From Dipteris shenzhenensis (taxonomy: Eukaryota > Polypodiophyta > Polypodiopsida > Gleicheniales), in the NCBI GenBank assembly GCA_047967505.1, contig CM106540.1: 64,000 nt of DNA. One strand, 5' to 3'. Below are positions 47,505 to 56,911 of the stretch, one piece after another. The position numbers and the translations under genes are program-made. Within the stretch, counting starts at the first letter, position 1, and every line of letters begins with the position of its first letter. The notes below the pieces were generated by a model that saw only the letters and a list, made by a program, of their open reading frames with translations, was not told where the DNA came from and did no database searches.

Positions 47505-48165
47505 TGTAAGAAAATAGTACGCAGCGGAAGATAACAACAAAACGCAAGTACACGATGGAAAGCTAGAGAGAATACAAAAATTCCGATATACCAAACTGCT
47601 GATACAACTGATGGTTGGCTGTCCACCCGTGCGCTCTACAGACAGAGCTTCGATGGTGATCTAGACAGATGCTGGATGGAGGACTATGAGCGTGAAGAAC
47701 TGGTGATCTGATGATAGGGGGTGGCCACTTATATAGTGTAAGTGGTTGACGGTCGGCCCTGTAATAGGCAGTCGGCCTAATAGACAGTCGGCCTGGAAGA
47801 CCAGCCGACCCTTCAGAAAACATGCCGGCGGGTAGATGAAGGATCGCGCATAGGTCATACCGTGCCGTTGGGGGCTTTGCCCCCAGACCCCCACCGGGGG
47901 CCTGCGCCCCCCGGACCCCCTGCTATCGGGGGGGCTATCGCCCCCCCGAACCCCCCCTTTTTGCAGACGGGTATCTACTCTTGGCTCCTAAGCCGTCTCA
48001 TAACCATCTGGTCTACTCTAAGACCCCTTCCAGTGTCTAAACTGGGGATCCCTCCCAATATCTGATACCCATCATGGCTTCTCCTCATATGGGGGCCTTA
48101 CAACATTGGGTACACAGAATATTGGTGGGTTACATGAGAGGTGGACATTTGAGCTAACTCTAACA
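47505..48165 (-). mobile_element. Solo LTR, family D, inside copia B integrase
   Basis: On the minus strand it starts TGTTAGAGTTAGCTC (48165) and ends TATTTTCTTACA (47505). It is flanked by ATAAG at 47500-47504 and 48166-48170. It is 661 bp and carries a TATATAAG box (about 47728-47737) and a cluster of GC-rich hairpins (47869-47958). Its ends and a CCATATGAGGAGAAG block are shared with family A, so D and A are related. The interrupted integrase frame matches up on both sides of one copy of the duplication. Confidence 0.93.
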
Positions 48166-48170
48166 ATAAG

Positions 48171-48882
48171 CCCACACTTTCCTAGTTGCATCATCAATGA
48201 ATGTCATAGTATTCAGCCCCGCCTAATTCTTTCCCCTTCTTTTATGGGCTAATTTAGTCTGCTCCCCATAGAGACAGTGCTCACAAAATTCAAAATCAGA
48301 GAAACTCAAATGCGGTACATAATCCAAATGGCATAAGAGTTTCATTCCATTCTAGCTCATGTGCCCCAACCTGCAATGCCACAAAGAAGTGTTTGGCTGC
48401 TCAGTTATTGCAACAACATGATCAAATACCCCTGATACATGTAAGGGATACAAAGTCCCACACTTGGCACCCCTAGCCAAAAGCATAGAGCCCTTTTGAA
48501 TTTTCCAACTCTGAAAACCAAAAGTGGTGTGAAAACCATCATCTAGCTGACCCACTAAAATAAGACTCTTGGTCAACTTAGGCACATGTCTCACATGTTT
48601 TAAAATAAATGTAGACCCATTTGCAAAAGAAAACTTTATGTCACCTACTCCCACTATGTCACATGCATAGTCATTTCCAAGATGCACACAACCTGTCTTT
48701 CCACTGTCATAAGTAGAGAACCATTCCCTATGGGGAGTAACATGGAATGAAGCACCAGAATCCAAAATCCAATCCTAGGAATATGCATCATCTGTAGTGG
48801 TAAGCAACTCTACAGATAAACTAGACATGAAGACAATGTCATTGTCACTATCATGTGTGACTGCATTGATCTCCTCGATCTT
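48171..48882 (-). pseudogene. copia B protease, zinc-binding domain and integrase start
   Basis: The frame 48765-48352 begins at the aspartic protease active site 'MDSGASFHVTPHREW' and runs to the HHCC-type motif 'TSLWHCRLGHMS'. It stops at TAG 48352-48354, where relatives have Gln. The same frame then continues with 'FCEHCLYGEQTKLAHK' (the CxxC of the zinc-binding domain) and the first integrase aspartate ('TFIDDATRKVWAY'). It is interrupted by LTR D at 48165. Upstream, protease and gag are separated by copia C. Confidence 0.88.
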
Positions 48883-48887
48883 CACTT

Positions 48888-49239
48888 TGTGAAGATAGTG
48901 GGAGAGAGGGAAGGAGTCTCACTTGAGGCTTTCTCACAAGCACAATGGGGGAGTACACACAAAGGTGGAGGCTGAAAATAGTTTTCCTCTTCTTAGTTGT
49001 GAAAGCCAAAAGAACTCAAGTACAAAGAAATAGAAGAACCCTATATGTGGGTCTCAAACCAAACTCAACTAACTAAGGTGGCATACTAACTGAGCCACAA
49101 ACTAGAATAGATAAGGATAGCTATCATCCAGCTATCATTCGTGGGCGGTGTACCAACCGCATCTCCAGCTAACAAATCGGTGACATAAATACACAACGGT
49201 CACCCTGGCATATCGCGAGTGGAGCTCGATATCTCAACA
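48888..49239 (-). mobile_element. 3' LTR of copia C (352 bp)
   Basis: On the plus strand it starts TGTGAAGATAGTGGGAG and ends ATCTCAACA. A C-rich tract on plus (GAGGGGGG polypurine on minus) lies directly inside at 49240-49252. Confidence 0.95.
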
Positions 49240-49760
49240 CCCCCCCTCGAGCTCAATCCCAATTCCTTCACACCAAGCAGGTCTCTGAACTTGCGCAGCT
49301 TCTCTGTGCCCAATGCTTTCGTGAATATGTCAGCTACTTGATCCTCTGTGCTGACATAAACTAGATCAATAAGACCTAGTAAAACCTTCTCCCGCACATA
49401 GTGATAATGCACCTCAATGTGCTTTGTTCTAGCATGAAAGACTGGGTTCTTTGCCAAGTGTATGATGCTCATGTTGTCACAATAAATGACAACTGGCCCA
49501 TCTGTAGACTGATGCATATCATAGAGTAGCTTATGCAACCAAGCTACCTCACATGCAGCCATTGCTGCACCCCTGTACTCAGCCTCTGTGCTCGACAAGG
49601 CAACTGTAGGCTGTTTCTTGCTGCTCCAAGTGACTGCAGCACTCCCAAAAGAGAACACATATCCACTGGTAGATCGTCTATCAGAAATACTACCAGCCCA
49701 ATCAACATCAATGTATCCATGCAACTGTATCTGAACCCCAGCCTCATAAAATAGTCCATA
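49200..49760 (-). pseudogene. copia C RNase H domain
   Basis: Frame 49724-49200 starts 'MHGYIDVDWAGSISDRRSTS' (catalytic Asp). It has 'TVALSSTEAEYRGAAMAACE' (catalytic Glu), 'VIYCDNMSIIHLAKN' (Asp), 'HARTKHIEVHYHYVREK' and the C-terminal 'DQVADIFTKAL'. It runs on into the 3' LTR before stopping. All key residues are present. It is cut off from the RT by TAG at 49761-49763, where the sister copy at 63.5 kb has CAG. Confidence 0.93.
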
Positions 49761-51080
49761 CTACAATGTGGACTTCACATACCTGAGTATGTGTCTAGCC
49801 GCATCCAAATGCGGTTTCCTTGGAGCCTGCATAAACTGACTTACCAACCCAACAGCATAGCTCAAATCTAGCCTGGTAATAGTCATGTAAATCAAACTTC
49901 CTACTATGCGTCTGTACATAGTAGGGTCTTCCAGAAGCTCACCTGCATCTACGCTCAGCTTCACATTCTACTCCAAAGGAATTGAAATAGGCTTACAGCC
50001 TGTCATCCCATATTTGGACAGCATGTCCAATCCATACTGCCTCTGCAAGAGCTGTATCCCACTTGGTGATCTAATCACCTCAATGCCCAAGAAATAACGT
50101 AGCTCTCCCAAATCCTTCATCTCAAACTTCTACCTCAATAGCATTTTCACATGAAGGATATCTTCATCACTATCACCTGTGATGATCAAATCATCAACAT
50201 AAATGACAAGCAACATAATCCCTTTCTCTGTTTTTCTCACATAGAGTGAGAAATCTGCCTTGGAAATCTGAAAGCCTATAGTGACAAGATACTGTCCTAT
50301 CTTGTCAGACCATGCTCTAGGTGCTTGCTTCAAGCCATACAAGGATTTCTTTAACCTGCAAACAAACTCAGGATGAATAGCATGAACATAACCTGCTGGC
50401 TGCTCCATAAAGACCTCTTCTTGCAAATCACCATGCAAGAAGGCATTCTTGACATCCATCTGATGTAAAGACCATCCCTTTGATGTAGCCATAGCAATGG
50501 CTACTCTTACGGTTGCCATCCTTGCAACCGGGCTGAAAGTTTCTTCATAATCAATCCGATATGTCTGTGCATACCCCTTGACAATTAATCTTGCCTTGTA
50601 TCTATTCACAGAACCATCTGCATTGTGCTTGATCTTATAAACCCACTTACAGCCAATTGCATTCTTGTCTTTAGGCAAAGGCACCAATTCCCATGTAGCA
50701 TTAGCATCCAAGGCATCCATTTCTTCATCCATGGCTTTCTCCCATTTTTCATTTCCCATGGCTTGCTCAAAAGAAGTGGGTTCTGGTTCCTGTATCACTT
50801 TGACCATATAGGCATAGTGAATGGCTGTAAATCCATCATATTTTAGCCTATCCATAGGATACCTAAACCTGGTAGACCTGCGCAAAATAGGCTCACTTCC
50901 AGGTGCTCTCAAAACATCCCTGGTCTTCCTTACTCCAAGTGTAACAACAGACGGAATACCCAACTCATCATCAATGCTCTGTTCTGAGCCACTTGATTCA
51001 CCATCCACACAAGAGTGACCTGCATTCACATCAAACATGGGCTGATCTACCTTCTCTTTTCCTTTTCGTGATACCTGCAT
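49761..51080 (-). pseudogene. copia C reverse transcriptase and connection
   Basis: A frame from 51080 carries the end of the hinge, then 'GCKWVYKIKHNADGSVNRYK', the first catalytic Asp in 'LHQMDVKNAFLHGD', 'KKSLYGLKQAPRAW' and the YVDD box (50190-50199). TAG codons at 50130-50132 and 49968-49970 interrupt the connection segment 'YRRIVGSLIYMTITRLDLSY'. The sister copy at 63.7-63.9 kb has CAG at both. Apart from these two codons the RT core looks intact. Confidence 0.93.
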
Positions 51081-52200
51081 ACCACTCTCTGCATTGCTTT
51101 GAGGAGATTCTCAATCTGCCTGTCCATGGCAAAGTATGTGAACCACTGCTAGACGACACTGCAGGTCCACTGATATTTTGTGATTGCTGCTGTGAATTCT
51201 GTGCAGCATTACCATTTTGTGCATCTACATCAATCATCACATTTACTGGTTTATACCAGCTGCTCATCTCATCAAAAACAACATCTCTGCTCACTGTAAA
51301 CTTACGAGTAGAAGGGTTATAACATCTATACCCATTCTGCTGCAGAGAATAACCAATAAAGACGCACTTCTCAGCTTTTGGATCCAACTTGGACCTCAAC
51401 TCATCTGGCACATGGACATAGGCAATGCAACCAAAAATTTTCAAATGAGAAATATCTGGTTTCCTACCAGTATACATCTCCTCTGGCGTCATGCCATGTA
51501 TTGCTGCAGTGGGAGTCCTGTTCATTATATAAACTGCTGTAGCAACTGCTTCAGCCCAATAATAATCTGGTAGATCTTTTTCATTTAGCATAGCCGGAGA
51601 TACCTCTCCAATATGCCTGTTTTTCCTTTCTGCAATTCCATTTTGCTGTGGGGTATGACTGCATGAATATTGCTGCTTTATACCATGCTCCTGCAAGAAC
51701 CTTGCAAACTCCCCCTCCATCTGACCTTAGGCATTTTATTTGTTGGCCTGTTTCTTTTTCAACCATAGCTTTGAAAGCTTTGAAGTGCCCAAACACTTCA
51801 CTTTTCTTTTTCATAAAATACACCCAAAGTTTTCTGCTGAAGTCATCAATAAATATGATAAAATAGTGATAGCCACCTATAGATGCAGCTTTAGTAGTCC
51901 ACACATCAGAGTGGATTAATTCCAATGGCTTTTTACTCTCTTGAACGTGCCTAGGAAAAGGTTTCCTTGCCTGTTTCCCAAATTGACAGGCTTCACAAAC
52001 CTTGTGCATTTCTGCAACCTTGAATTTAGCCAATCCTGCAACAATATTTTGGGCTTGCATTGATTTAAGTCGCTGTATATTAACATGACCAATGCGTTTG
52101 TGCCAGATATCAATATCTGCAACTACACCGGTCCCATGTGCAAACATTGCTGCACTCAATTCAGGCATGTCCGCATCCAACGTAAACATCCTGCCCTTCT
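51031..52200 (-). pseudogene. copia C integrase
   Basis: The first part (frame from 52582) has the HHCC zinc-binding motif ('DIWHKRIGHVN'...'CEACQFGKQARKPF'), Asp one ('IIFIDDFSRKLWVYF') and Asp two ('CLRSDGG'). A run of five C on plus (51711-51715) holds one base too many and shifts the frame exactly after 'SDGG'. The other frame (51720-51031) continues with 'HTPQQNGIAERKNRHIGEV', which contains the catalytic Glu, and 'HLKIFGCIAYVHVPDELRSK'. Another frame change lies near 51110 in the hinge, together with a TGA. Confidence 0.93.
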
Positions 52201-52389
52201 TCTTTCCTTTTGCTATCAAGCGACCATTATTTTTCATATCCTCAACAAAGCATCCATGAGGATTAAATCTGACCTGCAAGCCCTGCTCAACCATCTGACC
52301 AACAAAAACCAGGTTCTTGGTGATGTTCGGGACATGAAATACATCAGACAAATATTTCTTTTTCCCATCCTGCATAGACAAAGGAATTT

Positions 52390-52582
52390 TGCCAATCTGC
52401 ACAATAGGATGTGCAGTATCATCACCAGTCTCCACAAATCCCGGTTTTTCCATTTTCCTTGCATCCTGCATCCATTCAGCATGACCTATCATGTGGTTTG
52501 ACGCACCTGAGTCAACATACCACACATCATTGCTTTCTTCTACACTTGTCACAGAATTTGTCATATGCTGCACCATAAACAA
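52390..52582 (-). pseudogene. copia C aspartic protease
   Basis: The frame has the single-domain active site 'DVWYVDSGASNHMIGH' with the catalytic Asp encoded at about 52511-52513, followed by 'SDVFHVPNITKNLVFVGQM'. The domain itself has no stop. It is separated from gag by TAG at 52634-52636. Confidence 0.9.
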
Positions 52583-52599
52583 ATGCTCATTTCTATCAT

Positions 52600-53539
52600 C
52601 ACCTTGTCTACTAGAGGATGCATAATGGCCTTGCTACAATTTTCCATTCATAATGTCATTGTGCTTTTTGTAGCAGTCTTTAGCCATATGCCCCATTTTA
52701 CCACAGTAGTAGCATTCAACATTGCTGTTTGCATTTTGGCCTCTCTGCCATCCACCACGACCTCTTTGGCTCCCCCTGCCTCTAGAGTTACCACGTCCTC
52801 CTGCATAGGACTGGTTTTCTTGAGTTTGCTGCATATTCTGATTTCTACCACGGCCTCCAGATTGGCCTCCTCTACCTCTACCTCTACCTCTGCCAGCATT
52901 TGAGTAGAAGACAGATTCTTTTGAAGTTCCTGCTGAAGAAGATGCACCCCCATTTCTCTACTCTTCAGAAATTAGAAGAGCAATCAACTCCTCAAAATCA
53001 GGAAATTTTTCACGGACGGCAATGGATGTCCGGAACTGTGCATAATCCTTTCCTAGACCATTCAAGGTCACAGAAACTAAATCATCATCATCCACTGGCG
53101 ACCCAATGGAAGCAAGTGCATCCGCAATTTTCTTCACCTTCATGTGGTAGTCATTGATGCTCATATTTTCTCTCTGCACATTGTGCAGCTCCTGCTTGAG
53201 CTGCATTTTCCTGGCCTACGTATTTGTGCTGTACATTTTAGCCAAAGTATCCCATGCCTCCTTTGGCGTACTTGCATCCTGAATATGCACAATCATGGAG
53301 TCCGAAATACTGATAGACAGCCAATACATAACTTTCCTGGCTCTCTCATGCCATCCTTTGAATGCCTGCATTTCCTGTTGATTGGGAACATTAGGAAGAA
53401 CAGGTTCTTCTTCATTTCCTGTAATGAACTCCCAATAGCCTTTTCCCATCAAGAAATTCGTCATTCTAAACTTCCATGCCTGGAAGTTGTTCTTGTCAAG
53501 CTTTTCAGTGACAATCTGTGAAAGAGAATCAGATGCCAT
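52600..53539 (-). pseudogene. copia C Gag
   Basis: Gag forms the retrotransposon particle. The likely start is ATG at 53539 (MASDSLSQIV), 15 bp inside the longer frame. The N-terminus shows 'LDKNNFQAWKFRMTNFL' (the copia 'F..WK..M' signature). The UBN2-type central part ends at TAG 53216-53218 and resumes with 'ARKMQLKQELHN' up to TAG 52958-52960. The zinc knuckle 'CYYCGKMGHMAKDC' (CX2CX4HX4C) lies at about 52660-52710. A third TAG follows at 52634-52636. All three ambers are in contexts where Gln would fit. A Gly/Arg-rich stretch precedes the knuckle. Confidence 0.92.
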
Positions 53540-54070
53540 TACAGAACACTGCAAAATATTCAGTCACTGCAAAAAAACACAGCTTTTGCCTCACACAGGC
53601 AGATCTGCAAAACTGACGAAAGTGGTATTTCACCACACAGTCACTTCCTAGTGACGATTTTGCATCAACAGGCAACAAGCATGAATCTGCAACTCCCAAT
53701 ATCTCTGCACACAGGCATACGATGCAATTTCTACGGCAACTTTTCACCGACTAGCTGAGCAGTGGTCGCACAGCAAAAACAAGGCCTTTTTCTGAGTGCC
53801 TGCGGAGAACTTTCGCCTCCAAAACGGGCCCCGAAATGACCTCGAATCAGAAAAATAAAGTCACTAAGGGCTTCGCCCAGTCCCGTAGCATATAATGCCC
53901 TCTCGCCATACCGCGAAGGGCGTCTCAATCTGAGACAGTGCACTCTTGCACTTCCGGCTGTGCTGCCTGCAGAGATTTGCTCCCAAACTCGAAAAAGGAA
54001 AGCAACACTTGTCCTCTTACCAGGACACTGCGAACTTGGTTTGCTTTCTTGAGCTCCTTACCACGAACAA

Positions 54071-54083
54071 GGCTCTGATACCA
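54071..54083 (-). promoter_or_regulatory. Primer-binding site of copia C
   Basis: On the minus strand TGGTATCAGAGCC begins right after the 5' LTR: plus-strand GGCTCTGATACCA abuts TGTGAAG at 54084. It matches initiator tRNA-Met. Confidence 0.95.
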
Positions 54084-54435
54084 TGTGAAGATAGTGGGAG
54101 AGAGGGAAGGAGTCTCACTTGAGGCTTTCTCACAAGCACAATGGGGGAGTACACACAAAGGTGGAGGCTGAAAATAGTTTTCCTCTTCTTAGTTGTGAAA
54201 GCCAAAAGAACTCAAGTACAAAGAAATAGAAGAACCCTATATGTGGGTATCAAACCAAACTCAACTAACTAAGGTGGCATACTAACTGAGCCACAAACTA
54301 GAATAGATAAGGATAGCTGTCATCCAGCTATTATTCGTGGGCGGTGTACCAACCGCATCTCCAGCTAACAAATCGGTGACATAAATACACAACGGTCACC
54401 CTGGCATATCGCGAGTGGAGCTCGATATCTCAACA
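54084..54435 (-). mobile_element. 5' LTR of copia C (352 bp)
   Basis: The same length as the 3' LTR with three substitutions. It is followed on plus by CACTT (54436-54440) and then the gag of copia B. Confidence 0.95.
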
Positions 54436-54440
54436 CACTT

Positions 54441-55273
54441 TTCCTTTGTCCTCCCTTGGACTCTCTTCCTTTTGATTTGCACCCCAATTTGCATTCTGTT
54501 TCTTATCCTTTTGCTCTCTTTTCAGCTTGTAGCAATCCTTTTTCATATGGCCCTTCTTGCCACAGTGGTAACACTCAATGTTCCGTGTCCTGGATTTGCT
54601 ACGAGACTCACCTCTTTCTTGGGACTTCCCCCTGAACTATGATCTGCCCCTTTGCACATTTAAGGCTGCATCCTACTTGTTGCTGTCCATAGACTTCCGT
54701 CTAATCTCCTCGGCCAACAAGCTACCCACAACATCATCAAATTTCAATACTCCACCAGGTGCAAAGTTACTGAGAGCTGTACGGAAGGTATCCCATGAGG
54801 ATGGCAATGAACATAAGAGAAATATTGCCTTAGTCTCCACATCGAAATTCATCTTTTGAGCCTGAAGCTGGCTGAAAATAATATTGAATTCATTCAAGTG
54901 AGAAGCAATGGAGACCCCTTCCTTCATCTGCAGCTCAAACAACCTCTTCACGGTAAACTTTATTAGAGGCAGTTTCCTTTTCATAAGTGGCACATAGTTT
55001 CTTCCACAAATCTTCCGTAGTCTGCTCATTTACTACTGTGAAATAAACTGACTCTGCAAGATGAAGTCTAATAGTAGATTTTGTTAATGCATCCAACTCA
55101 TTCCAATCATCCTCAGACATATTTGCAGGCTTAGCTTCAATCCCTGCCAAGGGTTTAATCTGCTTCTTTTGAATAAGCACATCCCTTATTTATTCTTTCC
55201 ACAAAGAAAAGTTTGTCCCATCAAACTTTTTAATGCTGAAAAACTCCTTTTCAGACATGGAAGAGGATGCCAT
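54441..55273 (-). pseudogene. copia B Gag
   Basis: ATG at 55271-55273 opens 'MASSSMSEKEFFSIKKFDGT' followed by 'FSLWKE', then an in-frame TAA (about 55191) before 'IRDVLIQKKQIKPLAG'. The UBN2-type region ('LWKKLCATYEKETASNKV') and a second frame ('LFELQMKEGVSIASHLNEFN') follow after a frameshift near 54960. The zinc knuckle CX2CX4HX4C ('CYHCGKKGHMKKDC') lies at 54532-54573. Immediately beyond it copia C has inserted (junction at 54440). Confidence 0.9.
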
Positions 55274-56722
55274 GATGCAAATAAAGCAAAATCCCAAATG
55301 CTAGTGCCTATAAGAGAGAATCACACCAAATACCAGGTGCACCCAAATGTGTATGCCACAATAGAGTGAAATATCACCAAAACTCAAAGCTCAAAGCATC
55401 AAAAGATGCATCTGACTCATGTGCATATACTATGCATCCATATGAGCAAATCTGGCCCAAAAGAAAATGCCAACTGCAATGGCAATCCAAAATGCCAATA
55501 AGTGCCAAATGACTCAAGCATAAACACCGTCCATTGGCATATACATCAATAATATCTCATCCAAGAGAGCATAGCACTATCAGTGCATCACCTGCAATGT
55601 GTCAAAGCTGTCCCTCAGTATAAAATAGCATCCATGTGCAAAGTGTCCATAAAAATAGCATCCCAAAAGGCAATTTGGGCCTATCAGTGCATCCAATAAG
55701 GACAGCAATGCATCCAAACGGTCAATAAATCATCCACTACAACCCAATGCACACCACGAATGAGCACACACTGCTCAAACTGCAACCAGAGTGATCTGCA
55801 TAAGGTATACTCAAGAAATCATGGTCCCACGGTAATGACCGCTACTGAAAATAAAACCTGAGATGCCTCAAAACATGGGTGCCATTGCATAATCGGACTC
55901 AGCAAGAAAATCTGCAAATATTTCTCTTCTTCCGGAACTCCAAAATCCCAACCGATGAGTGAGAAATGGGAGTCAACACTTATCCATTGCCATGTGGCAT
56001 AAATCTAAGGTTTCAAAACCTTAGAATGAAAAATGCATAACAGAGAGACGAAATCGAATACATAGAGATCTATATCTCTGAAAATCCTCCACTGAATCGC
56101 GTAAGAATTGACAGGTAGGGGTTTTTAGGCGTCTGGAACGCAATGGGACAGACGGTTTTGGAAACCGTGGTCTCAATCATTGGGTCCAACACACGGACTG
56201 AAAAACGTTTTTGGAAACAGAGCTGTTTGTAAACTCCACCGGAGTGTGAATGATGAGCAACATAGAAGTTTTAGGACCTCCTGAGTCCACCGGAACTGAC
56301 AGATCTACAAATGGTTGCTCCAAACTTGAGTTCCAACACTCGGGCAGAAAAACACGAAAACTGACACAGTGAGTCAGAAATCCAATGAAATGATCCCAGA
56401 TTCAAGAATGAAGGTGTTTCCAAGCTCCTGAAGTGAAGTGGATACCAAAAGCAAGCAATAGTTGCCTCTACAAGTCAATATGAAGTCTCTGTCATCAAAC
56501 GGAACAGGGAAAAGCTCAAAAAACGACTTTTTCTTTGAAAACACTTAACAGGCTGTCAAAACCACTTCGCAAAACCAAAGTGACTTTTCCAAAGGTTCCT
56601 CCAAGGTCTCTGCACACTCGAATGCAAGTAAAGTCACCCACAAAGCTTCCCACAGAGCTTCTCCTTCCTCCCACAAAGCTGCTGAGCTTCAAGCATTCAC
56701 ACACGCTCAGCTAGATCACCCG
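55274..56722 (-). other. copia B untranslated leader
   Basis: 1.45 kb between the primer-binding site and gag, on the minus strand. There are no frames with motifs. It is longer than the ~0.5-kb leader of copia C and may carry packaging signals, but none can be pointed to. Confidence 0.7.
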
Positions 56723-56735
56723 GGCTCTGATACCA
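56723..56735 (-). promoter_or_regulatory. Primer-binding site of copia B
   Basis: Plus-strand GGCTCTGATACCA is the complement of TGGTATCAGAGCC. A 2-bp spacer separates it from the 5' LTR. Confidence 0.92.
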
Positions 56736-56737
56736 GT

Positions 56738-56906
56738 TAAGAGTGCTCTCAACGGAAGCAAGAATGGAAGAGGGAGAGAGAGAAACAGAGAGCCACATAA
56801 GTTTTAGGGTGTGCAAAACACCCTAATCTTCTTTTTCATTCATTTATATATGTGTTTGAGTATTGTACATAACCGGGGTAAAGGCACAGTGATTTTTAAT
56901 CCCACA
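56738..56906 (-). mobile_element. 5' LTR of copia B (169 bp)
   Basis: Pairs with 44908-45077. Its inner end has mutated from TG...CA to TA on plus. AGAGA at 56907-56911 is the target duplication. Confidence 0.9.
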
Positions 56907-56911
56907 AGAGA

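Larger units (their letters stand above)
48888..54435 (-). mobile_element. Ty1/copia element C, complete and young, nested in copia B
   Basis: 5,548 bp between CACTT duplications (48883-48887 and 54436-54440). On the minus strand: 5' LTR 54084-54435, primer-binding site 54071-54083, gag, protease, integrase, RT-RNase H, polypurine tract and 3' LTR 48888-49239. Both LTRs are 352 bp and differ at three positions (near 49047, 49112 and 49124 in the 3' copy). It sits between the Gag zinc knuckle and the protease of B. The polyprotein carries six TAG codons and two or more frameshifts, so it is not autonomous. It was mobilised recently, judging by its LTRs. Confidence 0.96.
44908..56906 (-). mobile_element. 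Ty1/copia element B, full-length frame of a nested insertion
   Basis: Read on the minus strand, B runs from a 5' LTR (56738-56906) through a long leader, gag, protease, integrase and RT-RNase H to a 3' LTR (44908-45077). It is flanked by AGAGA at 44903-44907 and 56907-56911. Two later insertions interrupt it: copia C with its duplication (48888-54440) and solo LTR D with its duplication (47505-48170). Without them B is about 5.8 kb, normal for copia. The LTRs differ at about 15 of 169 positions by eye plus one indel. All coding parts carry frameshifts and stops. Confidence 0.93.

Noticed and set aside
50625-53521. Plus-strand frames of 60-138 codons across copia C
   Set aside because: Antisense shadows of the gag-pol coding region on the minus strand.
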